A model generated the notes under the pieces. The model did not search any database, was not told the origin of the DNA, and was given only the letters and a program-made list of their open reading frames with translations. A program made the translations under genes and the position numbers. This document shows, one piece after another, positions 32,270 to 41,082 of a stretch of 64,000 bases of DNA. Origin of the DNA: CALBPI01 sp963922335 (GTDB taxonomy: Bacteria; Pseudomonadota; Gammaproteobacteria; Steroidobacterales; Woeseiaceae); NCBI GenBank assembly GCA_963922335.1, contig CAWUIB010000001.1, positions 1 to 64,000 of the forward strand, written 5' to 3'. Position 1 is the first letter of the stretch; each line of letters starts with the position of its first letter.

Positions 32270-34675
32270 TCAGAGCTTCACCGACTCCAGTGCGTCGCGC
32301 ACTTCCTGCATCGACTGGTGCCTTTCGGCTTTGTCCACGGACATGAGCTTGGTGACGATGGCGGCGAGGTCGTCGGGGATCTTGTCGTTCAACTCCTGGC
32401 AGTGTGCCGCCTTGCCTTGCACGTGTTGGTACATCACCGACATATGGTCACCGCGCGTATACGGCGGTGATCCGGTGATCATCTCGTAGAGAATGACACC
32501 GAGGCTGTAGATGTCCGCCGTTTCCTCGACCTTTTTGCCAAGAATCTGTTCCGGGGCCATGTACTTGGGTGAACCGATGACATAGCCGGTCTTGGTGAGC
32601 TGTGTGTCACCGCTCTTCGCTGCAGCCGCAACACCGAAGTCCACGATCTTCAGTAGTCCCGTTTCGTCAATCAGAATGTTTGCCGGCTTCAAATCGCGGT
32701 GAATTACGCCGGCGCCATGTGCAACACCCATGCCTGTTGCAATGTCATTTGCATAGCGGAGCGCCTTTGCGAACGGCATCGGTTTTTCTGCAGCGATCTC
32801 CGCACCCAGTGTGTGCGAGTCAAAGTACTCCATCGAGATCGCGTAGTTGCCTTGGATATGCAGGAAGTCATAAATACGGATCACGTTCGGGTGAGTGATG
32901 CGACGCGAGAACTTCAATTCGTGAACAAAGCGTTTCATCATCTCTTCGTCGGACGACACATTCGGGTTCAAGAACTTGAGAATAAGCTCCTCGCCGACGA
33001 CCGTGTCTTCCATCAACAGCACCGTACCAAACGCACCTTTACCAATGCGCTTGACGAATCGGTAACGATTCTCGACCACATCCCCGGGTTCGAGCGTTGA
33101 AATGTCCAGCGGGCCGGTTTCGGTTTTTGCAACCTGTTCGGCCGCTTCCTGCAGCGCTTTGTTCGCTTCTTCGTCGTTGAGCAGTAGCGTACCGGCCTGA
33201 CCTTCCGTGAGCTTCTCCGCCTTGCGGTTCTGTTCACGGACCGCCTCGGAGAAGCGAGTCTGCAGGGTTTCCAGGGCGAGATCGGCAGCCTCCGAAAGCT
33301 GATGGTCGCTGCCTTCCTGAATATCGATCAGTTTGTCGCGAACGGCGGCTACATCCCCTTCTTGCACGAGCATGGCTACGGCCTTCATAGCCTCAACGCG
33401 AATCTCACGATTCCCCTTGAGCATCATCGGCGCGATCTTGCCGGCAACACGCCGATCCCCGAGTTTGCCGAGCGCTCGTACGACGGTTGGGTCTGATTTT
33501 TCGTTCTTGCCGAGCATGCCGGCGAGCACCGGCACAGCGCGCGTATCGCCGATCTCCGCAAGTGCATCTACGGCGCGCTCGCGCACCCACCAGTCGTCGT
33601 CCTTGGTCGCATGCAGCAGTTGATCGAAGGCCTGCGGATCCTTTGTAGCGTTGAGAATTTCGATCGCAGCGCGGCGAATTTCCTGGTCTTCGTCTTTGAC
33701 CAGTCGCATCACGGCTTTGACGACCCGCGGTCCACCGATTTGCGCCAGTGCGTCGGAAGCGCGTGCTCTCACCCACCAGTCGTCATCCCGCACAGCATTC
33801 AAGAGATCCTTGATCGAGTCGGGCGTGCCGATCTCGTTCAGCACTTCAACCGCCGCGCGACGACTAAACTCGTTTTCGTCTTTGAGCGCCGGAATCAAAT
33901 GGCGAATGGTATCGGGGTGGTTGATGCGGACGATGACGTCCACTGCCTTGTTCTGCACGTCGACGTCGGTATCGGTCAGCAGTGAGCAAATCAGCTTGAT
34001 GTTGCTCCCAGCGCCCATTTTGCTGAGCCCGTTCAATGCGGCGACACGGATCATTTTGTTGTTGCTGTTGAGCTGATTTTCCAAGGCGCCGGCCACGTCC
34101 GGGCGATTGAATCGGCTCAGGATCTCGATGATGTGCATGCGCACGATCGGGTCTTTACCCGTCAATCGCGCCAACAGATCAGGAATCTGTTCCTCACGGA
34201 CGATATTTCCGACCATCCGGAACAGCACCGCCTGTTCGTTTGGCTGCAGATCGTAGGCCTTGCTCAGGAGTGCGGGCACGCTCAAACGATCTTTGTGCGT
34301 GTTGATGACCTCCAGGACCGCGCCGGTTGAGATTTCGTCTTCATCGAGCAACTGCAGGATCGCACTGGGGTCGACCTGTTTACTGCTGGAGAGGGCCCAC
34401 GCCGTTCCGGAAACCACGCGGGGGTCGCCGTCGGAGAGACCTTCGATAAAATGTTTGAGCGTTTTCGTATTGGCGAGCTCGCTCAATACATCGACAAGCG
34501 CCATTGTCTGCTTCTTGTTGGCGCTAGCCAGCGCTTCCGTGACGCGAGGGACCGCTGCGCCGCCAAGCTTTTTCAGCTTCGTAAGCGCCTTTTCTGCCGC
34601 CGGCTCGTAAATGTCCTCGGCGGACATGAGCTGTTCAATTAGGCGATCGGCTTTGTAGGCGGTAAGAAAATTCAT
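32270..34675 (-). CDS. HEAT-repeat serine/threonine protein kinase
   Basis: 801 residues from ATG 34675 (an in-frame start at 34711 adds 12). Residues 1-470 are a solenoid of about a dozen HEAT-like repeats, the clearest being two successive 'DDWWVR' repeats followed by RA.DALA.IG. A charged linker leads to a complete Hanks kinase domain (536-790): glycine loop 'GKGAFGTV', ATP lysine in 'LILKFL' (567), 'HRDLKPANI', 'DFG', and 'APE'. There is no membrane helix, PASTA or other extracellular sensor, so it is cytosolic and its solenoid is the likely partner-binding part. It heads an operon with two PilT ATPases, suggesting control of pilus retraction. Confidence 0.9.
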   Translation of the reverse strand: MNFLTAYKADRLIEQLMSAEDIYEPAAEKALTKLKKLGGAAVPRVTEALASANKKQTMALVDVLSELANTKTLKHFIEGLSDGDPRVVSGTAWALSSSKQVDPSAILQLLDEDEISTGAVLEVINTHKDRLSVPALLSKAYDLQPNEQAVLFRMVGNIVREEQIPDLLARLTGKDPIVRMHIIEILSRFNRPDVAGALENQLNSNNKMIRVAALNGLSKMGAGSNIKLICSLLTDTDVDVQNKAVDVIVRINHPDTIRHLIPALKDENEFSRRAAVEVLNEIGTPDSIKDLLNAVRDDDWWVRARASDALAQIGGPRVVKAVMRLVKDEDQEIRRAAIEILNATKDPQAFDQLLHATKDDDWWVRERAVDALAEIGDTRAVPVLAGMLGKNEKSDPTVVRALGKLGDRRVAGKIAPMMLKGNREIRVEAMKAVAMLVQEGDVAAVRDKLIDIQEGSDHQLSEAADLALETLQTRFSEAVREQNRKAEKLTEGQAGTLLLNDEEANKALQEAAEQVAKTETGPLDISTLEPGDVVENRYRFVKRIGKGAFGTVLLMEDTVVGEELILKFLNPNVSSDEEMMKRFVHELKFSRRITHPNVIRIYDFLHIQGNYAISMEYFDSHTLGAEIAAEKPMPFAKALRYANDIATGMGVAHGAGVIHRDLKPANILIDETGLLKIVDFGVAAAAKSGDTQLTKTGYVIGSPKYMAPEQILGKKVEETADIYSLGVILYEMITGSPPYTRGDHMSVMYQHVQGKAAHCQELNDKIPDDLAAIVTKLMSVDKAERHQSMQEVRDALESVKL

Positions 34676-34704
34676 GTACGACTGGTGGCAGAGAAACTGG
34701 CTAG

Positions 34705-34719
34705 ACACCAAATTGGTGT
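34705..34719. promoter_or_regulatory. Perfect 15-base palindrome upstream of the kinase gene
   Basis: ACACCAA-A-TTGGTGT, a 7-bp perfect dyad around a single base, 30 bases before the kinase start. It is either an operator or, on the mRNA, a hairpin in the leader. No other copy was noticed. Confidence 0.4.
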
Positions 34720-34829
34720 GGTCCCCGAAATTTTTGTTGCTGTCTCCTGACGACCGTTGATCTCACCGCGCGAGCACCGTGCATCTCTATCGAATGCTCT
34801 TGTGCGTGGGTGTCTCCTTTTCGCGCCAG

Positions 34830-34838
34830 ATTATGCCA
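34830..34838 (-). promoter_or_regulatory. Extended -10 (TGGCATAAT) upstream of the kinase operon
   Basis: Identical to the nine-base element before metG and wrbA, but here about 155 bases before the kinase start, so a leader of roughly 145 bases would result. That leader contains two ribosome-site-like sequences (AAAGGAGA and AGGAGA), a possible 27-codon open frame, and the palindrome at 34705. The stretch 34676-34955 holds no convincing gene. Confidence 0.35.
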
Positions 34839-34955
34839 CATCACAGGGTGCTCAGCTGCTCGGCGGTGCCATTGAACCCCGTCGTGGTCGAAAATGTGAC
34901 CCTGCTCCCAATTCCGCTACACTTTCGCGCTTTGCAATGCGCAGGAGTTCGCGGT

Positions 34956-36053
34956 TTGAGCGCGAAAAACACCGGCGAAATCAATCTGGAGCGGGCGATA
35001 CTGAATGCGGAGCTTCCCGGGCTCGGCCGTTCTTTCGCAGCGCTTGGTGCGCGAATCGACCTCGCCGCAGTAGCCGATCAGTTCGATATCGACATCGTGA
35101 TGCCAGTCGCCTGCGAGGGTTTATGGGGCGCGATCGAACCCAGCGTGCGGAGCTGTGCCGAAGCTGAGGGTGGACAACTTCGCGATGTTCGTTTGCGCAC
35201 CGAGATTCCTGCCTACGGTGTGCAGCGCAATCTCAAGCGCCTGGCGGGTATCGGCAACCTGATCGCGGTGAGCTCCGGCAAGGGTGGTGTCGGCAAGTCG
35301 ACTGTGGCGGTTAATCTCGCGCTCGCCTGGCAGGCAGAGGGCGCACGGGTTGGCATTCTCGATGCCGATGTCTACGGGCCCAGTCTGCCGCGCATGTTGG
35401 GACTCCCGGCTGAGCCACCGGAAAGCGTCGATGGGAAACAGTTCGTGCCGGTATCTGCGCACGGGCTGCAGGCGATGTCGATTGGGTTGTTGCTCGACGA
35501 GAGCGCGCCGGCGGTATGGCGGGGGCCGATGGCGACCTCCGCTTTGAATCAGTTGTTGCGGCAAACCGCGTGGCACGAATTAGACATTTTGATTATTGAT
35601 ATGCCGCCGGGTACAGGAGACATCCAGCTGACGCTGGCGCAGACGGTGCCAGTCGCCGGTGCGATTGTGGTGACTACCCCTCAAGACGTTGCCTTGAGTG
35701 ACGCGCGAAAGGGGCTGGAGATGTTCCGTAAAGTGTCGGTGCCCTTGCTCGGCATCGTCGAGAATATGAGTATTTATCGCTGCCCAAGCTGTGGCCACAC
35801 GGCCTCGCTCTTCGGTCAGGGCGGTGGCGAAAAGCTGGCGCATGAATCCGGTCTCAGGTTGCTTGGAGAGCTACCGCTCGACCCGGTCGTCGGTCAGGGG
35901 CTGGACGCCGGCCAACCGACGGTGGCAGTGGATCCTGACAGCGAGTTGTCGAATCGCTTCCGTCAGATCGCAATCAGCGCAGGCCTGGCTTTGGCCGAAG
36001 GCCGACGCGACTACAGCATGGCATTCCCGGAAATCGTGGTAGAGGACACCTGA
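34956..36053 (+). CDS. apbC: Mrp/ApbC-type Fe-S carrier P-loop ATPase
   Basis: 365 residues from TTG 34956, selected because AGGAG lies eight bases upstream; a GTG frame from 34779 adds a non-conserved stretch. The N-terminal 90 residues are a weak DUF59/MIP18-like domain. The deviant Walker A 'GKGGVGKST', 'DADVYGPSLPRML', 'DMPPGTGD', and C-terminal 'CPSCGH' (CxxC cluster ligands) followed by 'LFGQGGG' are typical. As a dimer it carries a [4Fe-4S] cluster to apoproteins. TACACT at 34918-34923 may be its -10. dcd follows after three bases. Confidence 0.93.
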   Translation: MSAKNTGEINLERAILNAELPGLGRSFAALGARIDLAAVADQFDIDIVMPVACEGLWGAIEPSVRSCAEAEGGQLRDVRLRTEIPAYGVQRNLKRLAGIGNLIAVSSGKGGVGKSTVAVNLALAWQAEGARVGILDADVYGPSLPRMLGLPAEPPESVDGKQFVPVSAHGLQAMSIGLLLDESAPAVWRGPMATSALNQLLRQTAWHELDILIIDMPPGTGDIQLTLAQTVPVAGAIVVTTPQDVALSDARKGLEMFRKVSVPLLGIVENMSIYRCPSCGHTASLFGQGGGEKLAHESGLRLLGELPLDPVVGQGLDAGQPTVAVDPDSELSNRFRQIAISAGLALAEGRRDYSMAFPEIVVEDT

Positions 36054-36056
36054 ACA

Positions 36057-36623
36057 ATGAGCATCAAATCTGATCGATGGATTCGTCGTATGGCGGAGTC
36101 GGAGGGCATGATCGAGCCGTTTGAACCCGGTCAGGTTCGCGAGGCGGGCGGTCAGCGGCTGGTGAGCTACGGGACGTCGAGCTATGGCTACGACGTGCGC
36201 TGTTCGCGGGAGTTTAAGGTTTTTACCAACATCAATTCGGCCGTCGTCGATCCAAAAGCGTTCGATGAGTCGAGCTTCGTCGACATGGAGTCGGATACCT
36301 GCATCATCCCGCCGAACTCGTTCGCGCTCGCGCGCACGGTCGAGTATTTCCGGATTCCGCGAAACGTGCTGACCATTTGTCTCGGTAAATCCACCTACGC
36401 ACGTTGCGGGATTATCGTTAACGTGACGCCGTTGGAGCCCGAATGGGAAGGTCAGGTGACGCTCGAGTTCTCCAACACCACGCCGTTGCCCGCGCGCATT
36501 TACGCCAACGAAGGTGTGGCACAGATGCTGTTCTTCGAGTCCGATGAAGTGTGTGAGACGTCCTACAAGGACCGTGGCGGCAAGTATCAGGGTCAGACCG
36601 GCGTCACGGTGCCAAAGACCTGA
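36057..36623 (+). CDS. dcd: dCTP deaminase
   Basis: 188 residues, the usual length. It deaminates dCTP to dUTP, feeding dTMP synthesis. 'SSYGYDVRCSREFKVF', 'STYARCGIIVNVTPLEPEWEGQ' region (substrate Arg and catalytic Glu in 'TPLEPEWEG') and 'ANEGVAQMLFFE' are diagnostic. The start is three bases after the apbC stop. It converges with purN with three bases between stops. Confidence 0.96.
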   Translation: MSIKSDRWIRRMAESEGMIEPFEPGQVREAGGQRLVSYGTSSYGYDVRCSREFKVFTNINSAVVDPKAFDESSFVDMESDTCIIPPNSFALARTVEYFRIPRNVLTICLGKSTYARCGIIVNVTPLEPEWEGQVTLEFSNTTPLPARIYANEGVAQMLFFESDEVCETSYKDRGGKYQGQTGVTVPKT

Positions 36624-36626
36624 CGG

Positions 36627-37289
36627 TCATCCGAGCAGCGTATCGGCAGGCATTACGACCGGCCCATCGAGGGGGAGTCCGTCGAGCAAGATGCGTTCGG
36701 AAGCGGTTTGCAAGCGACCTTCTGCCAGCCATCTGAGCGCCATGGGATAGATCACATGCTCAAGTTGCAAGACCCGGCGCGCGAGCGTGTCGGCGTCAGT
36801 GCTCTCTCCAATGGATAGCGTTGCCTGAATAATGGCCGGTCCCGCGTCCAGCTCAGGCGTTACGAGATGCACGGTACAACCGTGTTCGATATCGCCATCG
36901 TCCAGCGCACGCTGGTGCGTATCGAGACCCTTGTGTTTGGGTAGCAGCGACGGGTGAATGTTCAGCATCCGACCCGCGAATCGTCGGGTCAGATCCCCAC
37001 GCAAAATGCGCATAAAGCCGGCGAGGGCGACGAAATCGGGATTGAACGCATCGATAGCGCTCTCAAGGCCGCGCTCGAATTCGGCGCTGTTGGCAAACCC
37101 GCGGCGTTCGACGCAACGCGCTGGTATCCCGGCTGATCGCGCGCGCTCCAACCCGTAGGCCTGTGGCTTATCGCTGATGACTCCAACGACTTCAGCGGGG
37201 AAATGACGTGAGGCTGTGGCGTCCAGAATCGCTTGCAGGTTCGAGCCGCTGCCCGACAGCATCACGACGACACGGGCCGGTGTGTTCAT
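36627..37289 (-). CDS. purN: Phosphoribosylglycinamide formyltransferase (GAR transformylase)
   Basis: 220 residues. Adds the formyl group from 10-formyl-THF to GAR in purine synthesis. 'LSGSGSNLQAILDA' binds the substrate phosphate; 'MLNIHPSLLPKHKG' contributes the catalytic Asn and His, and 'ELDAGPAI' the catalytic Asp. It overlaps the purM stop by ATGA. Confidence 0.96.
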   Translation of the reverse strand: MNTPARVVVMLSGSGSNLQAILDATASRHFPAEVVGVISDKPQAYGLERARSAGIPARCVERRGFANSAEFERGLESAIDAFNPDFVALAGFMRILRGDLTRRFAGRMLNIHPSLLPKHKGLDTHQRALDDGDIEHGCTVHLVTPELDAGPAIIQATLSIGESTDADTLARRVLQLEHVIYPMALRWLAEGRLQTASERILLDGLPLDGPVVMPADTLLG

Positions 37290-38323
37290 TCGTAGTGAAC
37301 GCCGGGTCCGTCGACTACGTTACCGATTTCCCATGCCGAGTAGCCGCCCGCTGTGAGTGCCGCCAATGCCGCGGTCACAGCCGACTCACGGACAACCACG
37401 CACATCCCGATACCGCAGTTGAAGGTGCGCCACATTTCGTCGTCCGGGACACTGCCATTTTCTTGCAACCATTCAAAAACGGGTGGGCGAGGCCAGCTAG
37501 CCGGGTTGATCCGCGCGCCTAACCCGTCCGGCAGAACGCGCGGCAGATTCTCGGTGAGACCGCCGCCCGTGATGTGTGCAACGCCAAGAACATCGCAGGT
37601 TTCCCGCAATTGCTTGAGCGCATCGACGTAAATGATCGTCGGCGCCATGAGCGCGTCGTAGAGGGAGACGCCGTCGAGCGAAAGATCGACAACGTTGCCA
37701 GCGCGTTCGAGCACACGACGGATCAGCGAGTAGCCGTTGGAGTGTGGTCCGCTGGAGCCGATGCCAATCACCGCGTCACCCGCCGTGATTTTCTGGCCGC
37801 TAATGATCTCATCGCGCTCGACGACGCCAACGGCGAATCCGGCGAGATCGTAATCGTCACCGGAATACATGCCCGGCATTTCAGCGGTCTCGCCGCCGAG
37901 CAACGCACAGCCCGCCTGCTGGCAACCTGCCGCGACCCCTTCAATAACTTGTTTCGCCTGATCGACATTCAGCGCGCCGGTCGCGTAGTAATCGAGGAAA
38001 AACAGGGGTTCCGCACCGCTGACAATGATGTCGTTGACGCACATCGCTACGAGGTCAATGCCGATTGTGCTGTGATGATTCAACTGCTGGGCGAGCGCCA
38101 GCTTTGTGCCAACACCGTCGGTCCCAGAGACGAGAACGGGGGATCGATATCTCGCGACGTCGAGTTCAAACAGACCTCCGAACCCACCAAGATTCCCCAA
38201 CACTTCGGGTCGAGTTGTGCGTGCAACCGCCGGTTTGATGGCATCGACCAGCGCGTTGCCGGCATCGATGTTGACCCCCGCGTCCGCGTAAGTCAGCGGT
38301 TTGTCGCCTGGCTTCGAGCTCAT
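37286..38323 (-). CDS. purM: Phosphoribosylformylglycinamidine cyclo-ligase (AIR synthetase)
   Basis: 345 residues with 'YADAGVNIDAGN', 'SGTDGVGTKL' and 'GGETAEMPGMY', diagnostic of PurM. Closes the imidazole ring in purine synthesis. Transcribed with purN and divergent from the DUF2066 gene, with only 37 bases between the two starts. The minus-strand sequence before the ATG shows no ribosome site but does show TGAAATAAT. Confidence 0.96.
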   Translation of the reverse strand: MSSKPGDKPLTYADAGVNIDAGNALVDAIKPAVARTTRPEVLGNLGGFGGLFELDVARYRSPVLVSGTDGVGTKLALAQQLNHHSTIGIDLVAMCVNDIIVSGAEPLFFLDYYATGALNVDQAKQVIEGVAAGCQQAGCALLGGETAEMPGMYSGDDYDLAGFAVGVVERDEIISGQKITAGDAVIGIGSSGPHSNGYSLIRRVLERAGNVVDLSLDGVSLYDALMAPTIIYVDALKQLRETCDVLGVAHITGGGLTENLPRVLPDGLGARINPASWPRPPVFEWLQENGSVPDDEMWRTFNCGIGMCVVVRESAVTAALAALTAGGYSAWEIGNVVDGPGVHYE

Positions 38324-38329
38324 CGCTAA

Positions 38330-38338
38330 ATTATTTCA
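38330..38338 (-). promoter_or_regulatory. Extended -10 (TGAAATAAT) six bases before purM
   Basis: AATAAT matches five of six positions, with TG one base upstream. Six bases separate it from ATG 38323, so transcription would start at the start codon. It shares the 37-base divergent gap with the DUF2066 -10. Confidence 0.5.
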
Positions 38339-38348
38339 CAGTCTTTCG

Positions 38349-38354
38349 TATACT
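38349..38354 (+). promoter_or_regulatory. -10 hexamer (TATACT) six bases before the DUF2066 start
   Basis: TATACT (five of six) ends six bases before ATG 38361. No ribosome-binding sequence is present. Together with the purM element it fills the divergent gap. Confidence 0.5.
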
Positions 38355-38360
38355 TCGCCT

Positions 38361-39422
38361 ATGGAAAGGGGAATTGTTCATTGGCTCGCCGCAGGCGTGC
38401 TGTTGGCCGCTGGTCTCGTCGGCACTGCGACTGCCGTGGAGCCACCGGATCTGTATACCGCTGAGGTGGCCTACGATAGTCAGTTGCGCGACGCGCGAGC
38501 GTTGGCTTATGAGCGGGCGCTGTTACAGGTGCTTGCGCGGATGACTACCGAACCGCTGGTTGCGAGCGAGTTGATATCCGATGCGGCGGTCTTCGTGCTC
38601 GGGTGGCGCGAGTCCGGCCGAGATTCGCTTTGGGTGTCATTCGACGGCGCCGCGCTCGGTGCGACGCTACAGGCGGCCGGTGTCCCGGTCTGGGGTAGTG
38701 ATCGCCCGTTGACGCTGGTGTGGCTTGGTATCGAACATCCGGACGGCACTCGCGACATACTCCCGATGGCGCCGCCCACGCCAGAGGATGATCCCTATCC
38801 GGAGATGCGTGATGACCGCGCGGCACTGCGCGTGGCGTTGAAAGAGGCCGCATCGGCGTTCGGCTTGCCAATGTCATTGCCGGTGCTCGATGAGACCGAT
38901 CAGGCTGCGGTTGCCGTAAGCGACGTCTGGGGCGGTTTCGACAATGTGCTGAGATCGGCCAGCCGGCGTTATCGCGCGGACAGCATTCTTATCGGCCGAG
39001 CATCACTGGACGCACCGAGCGTCATTCGTTGGCGGTGGCTGTTCGGTAGCGATGTCGTGAATTTGCAAGGAGAGCCTATGACGGTGATGAGTCGCGTTGC
39101 CGGGGAAATGCTCGATCAGTTTGCTGCTCGACCTGAGGAGTCCTCCGAGGTGCGTGTCAGTATCGTCGGGGTGCGCGCGGCCGAGGACTACGCCGAGCTA
39201 ATGCGGTTTCTGCAAAGCCGAAGCCTGATCGACGACGTCCGCGTTACAACCTTGCGCCAGGACGAACTGATCGTGACGCTCGACGCGCTGGCGACACGCG
39301 ACCGTCTCGCCGAACTGTTGGTCGGCGAAGAGCTGGAGTCTGTGTCCGCACCTTTGCTGGCGCCGAGTGCGGTAGAAACCGCTGATTTGTATTTCCGTTG
39401 GCGGATGTCAGCGGAGCAATAA
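38361..39422 (+). CDS. DUF2066 secreted protein
   Basis: 353 residues from ATG 38361. Signal peptide ('LAAGVLLAAGLVGTATAVE'-type, cleavage near the second Ala-Val). 'DARALAYERALLQVLARMT' region at the start of the mature part (short form: RALAYERALLQVLARMT) is the DUF2066 hallmark. The domain is found next to purM and a CDP-alcohol phosphotransferase in many gammaproteobacteria and has no known function. An upstream start at 38301 would overlap purM. Confidence 0.88.
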   Translation: MERGIVHWLAAGVLLAAGLVGTATAVEPPDLYTAEVAYDSQLRDARALAYERALLQVLARMTTEPLVASELISDAAVFVLGWRESGRDSLWVSFDGAALGATLQAAGVPVWGSDRPLTLVWLGIEHPDGTRDILPMAPPTPEDDPYPEMRDDRAALRVALKEAASAFGLPMSLPVLDETDQAAVAVSDVWGGFDNVLRSASRRYRADSILIGRASLDAPSVIRWRWLFGSDVVNLQGEPMTVMSRVAGEMLDQFAARPEESSEVRVSIVGVRAAEDYAELMRFLQSRSLIDDVRVTTLRQDELIVTLDALATRDRLAELLVGEELESVSAPLLAPSAVETADLYFRWRMSAEQ

Positions 39423-39427
39423 GGCCG

Positions 39428-39988
39428 ATGCTGCGCTGGATTCCAAATCTGATTTCGCTAGCACGAATCATGTTGGTGCCTATGGTCTTCGGTGCCCTGA
39501 TCGATGCTCGCTTCGGACTGGCACTCGCATTGTTTTTTGCAGCTGGATTTTCAGATGGTGTCGACGGGCTGCTGGCGCGCCGTTTTGATTGGCACACCGA
39601 ACTTGGTGCGATACTCGATCCGATCGCAGACAAGCTGTTGTTGCTTGCAACGTTTACGGCTCTCGCCTCCGTGGAGCTGGTTCCGTTGTGGTTTGCGGCA
39701 ATCGTGATTCTGCGTGACCTCATCATCATGGGGGGTGCGATTACTTATCACTTCGTGGTGGGCGATCTGGAAGGGCGGCCGACGCTGGTCTCGAAACTCA
39801 ACACGGTGCTGCTGCTTTTGTATGTTTTGCTTGTGTTGATTGCGGCTGCGGGACTGTTCCCAACATGGGTACCCGTCGGCCCTCTGCAACTGGGGCTTCA
39901 GATCGCATTGCTCGCGAGTCTTGGTTTTAGCACCTACGACTATGTTCGCAGTGCGCTACAACGAGCCAGCCTGGGGGAGACCGCCTGA
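39428..39988 (+). CDS. CDP-alcohol phosphatidyltransferase
   Basis: 186 residues from ATG 39428, five or six membrane helices. The catalytic motif DGxxDGxxAR...GxxxDxxxD is complete: Asp43, Asp46, Gly60, Asp64, Asp68. It belongs to the PgsA-like family, so the product may be phosphatidylglycerophosphate, or cardiolipin in the case of bacterial CAP-type cardiolipin synthases; sequence alone does not decide. Its stop overlaps the next start as TGATG. Confidence 0.9.
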   Translation: MLRWIPNLISLARIMLVPMVFGALIDARFGLALALFFAAGFSDGVDGLLARRFDWHTELGAILDPIADKLLLLATFTALASVELVPLWFAAIVILRDLIIMGGAITYHFVVGDLEGRPTLVSKLNTVLLLLYVLLVLIAAAGLFPTWVPVGPLQLGLQIALLASLGFSTYDYVRSALQRASLGETA

Positions 39989-41082
39989 TGATTGAGTCAC
40001 GTTGGTTGTGGTTGGGCGGGATTACAGGAACCGGGGTCCTGTTGTATTTGCTATCGCCGGTTCTGACGCCGTTTATCGCCGCTGCGCTGCTGGCGTATCT
40101 TGGCGACCCGCTCGCCGATCGATTGCAGCGGATGCGAATTCCAAGACCCATCGCGGTGCTGATCGTATTCGTGATGACGATCCTGACCCTCGCTGGCCTG
40201 GTTTTATTGCTGGTGCCGCTAGTGCAATCACAGATTTCGGCACTGCTCGACGTGTTGCCGCGTTACCTGCAGTTGCTCGAGGAGCGAGTATGGCCGCATG
40301 TCGCAGGACTGTTGGCGGGTGAAGGCGATGCCTCGGAACCGGAGTTCCGCCTGAGCAGTATGCTCGAGAGTCTCGGCAGTTCAGCGGGACAGTGGGGTTC
40401 GACGATCCTTACGCAAATCTCACGTTCCGGCGGTGCACTACTGACGGCCGTGATCAACGTGTTCCTCGTGCCGATTCTGACTTTCTACCTGTTGCGTGAT
40501 TGGGACTCCATCCTCGCGCGTCTTGGCGCGCTGATACCGGCGGGGCAGCGCGAGGCCGCGTTTACGCTCGCACGTGAAACGGATGAGACATTGGCCGCTT
40601 TCCTGCGCGGTCAACTGCTGGTCATGATCGGTCTTGCGATCATGTACACCGTGGGGCTGTCACTGATCGGATTGAAGTTTGCACTGGCGATCGGTGTCGT
40701 GGCGGGTCTCGTGAGCTTCGTGCCGTACCTCGGATTTATTTTTGGTATTGCGCTTGCCGGGTTAACTGCCGTGAATTCGGATGGCGGGCTGATCACGCTC
40801 GCGTTGGTCGTGGTCGTGTTCTGGGTCTCACAGATGGTCGAGGGCAGCATTCTGACACCCAAGCTCGTCGGTGATCGGATCGGGTTGCATCCGGTGCTGG
40901 TCATTTTCGCCGTGATGGCCTTCGGCCAATTATTCGGGTTTTTCGGTATTTTGCTCGCACTACCGGCTGCCGCAGTGATCGCGGTATTTGTTCGTTACGC
41001 CTACCGCAACTACCTGAGCGCCCATCCCGAGGCGCAGGATTTTCTCGACGAGTATGGGACCGGAGACTCGGTTGACGATTGA
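39988..41082 (+). CDS. AI-2E/PerM family membrane protein
   Basis: 364 residues with about eight membrane helices and a soluble loop around residues 90-140. 'SPVLTPFIAAALLAYLGDPL', read in two parts, at the N-terminus, and the C-terminal 'EGSILTPKLVGDRIGLHPV' are the PerM/AI-2E exporter family signatures. Members are implicated in autoinducer export, Na+/H+ antiport or permease functions, and the substrate cannot be assigned. Sits between the CDP-alcohol enzyme and hda, a conserved gene order. Confidence 0.9.
   Translation: MIESRWLWLGGITGTGVLLYLLSPVLTPFIAAALLAYLGDPLADRLQRMRIPRPIAVLIVFVMTILTLAGLVLLLVPLVQSQISALLDVLPRYLQLLEERVWPHVAGLLAGEGDASEPEFRLSSMLESLGSSAGQWGSTILTQISRSGGALLTAVINVFLVPILTFYLLRDWDSILARLGALIPAGQREAAFTLARETDETLAAFLRGQLLVMIGLAIMYTVGLSLIGLKFALAIGVVAGLVSFVPYLGFIFGIALAGLTAVNSDGGLITLALVVVVFWVSQMVEGSILTPKLVGDRIGLHPVLVIFAVMAFGQLFGFFGILLALPAAAVIAVFVRYAYRNYLSAHPEAQDFLDEYGTGDSVDD

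Noticed and set aside
34779..34955. GTG-initiated N-terminal extension of apbC
   Set aside because: Non-conserved composition, no ribosome site at the GTG, while AGGAG fits the TTG at 34956.
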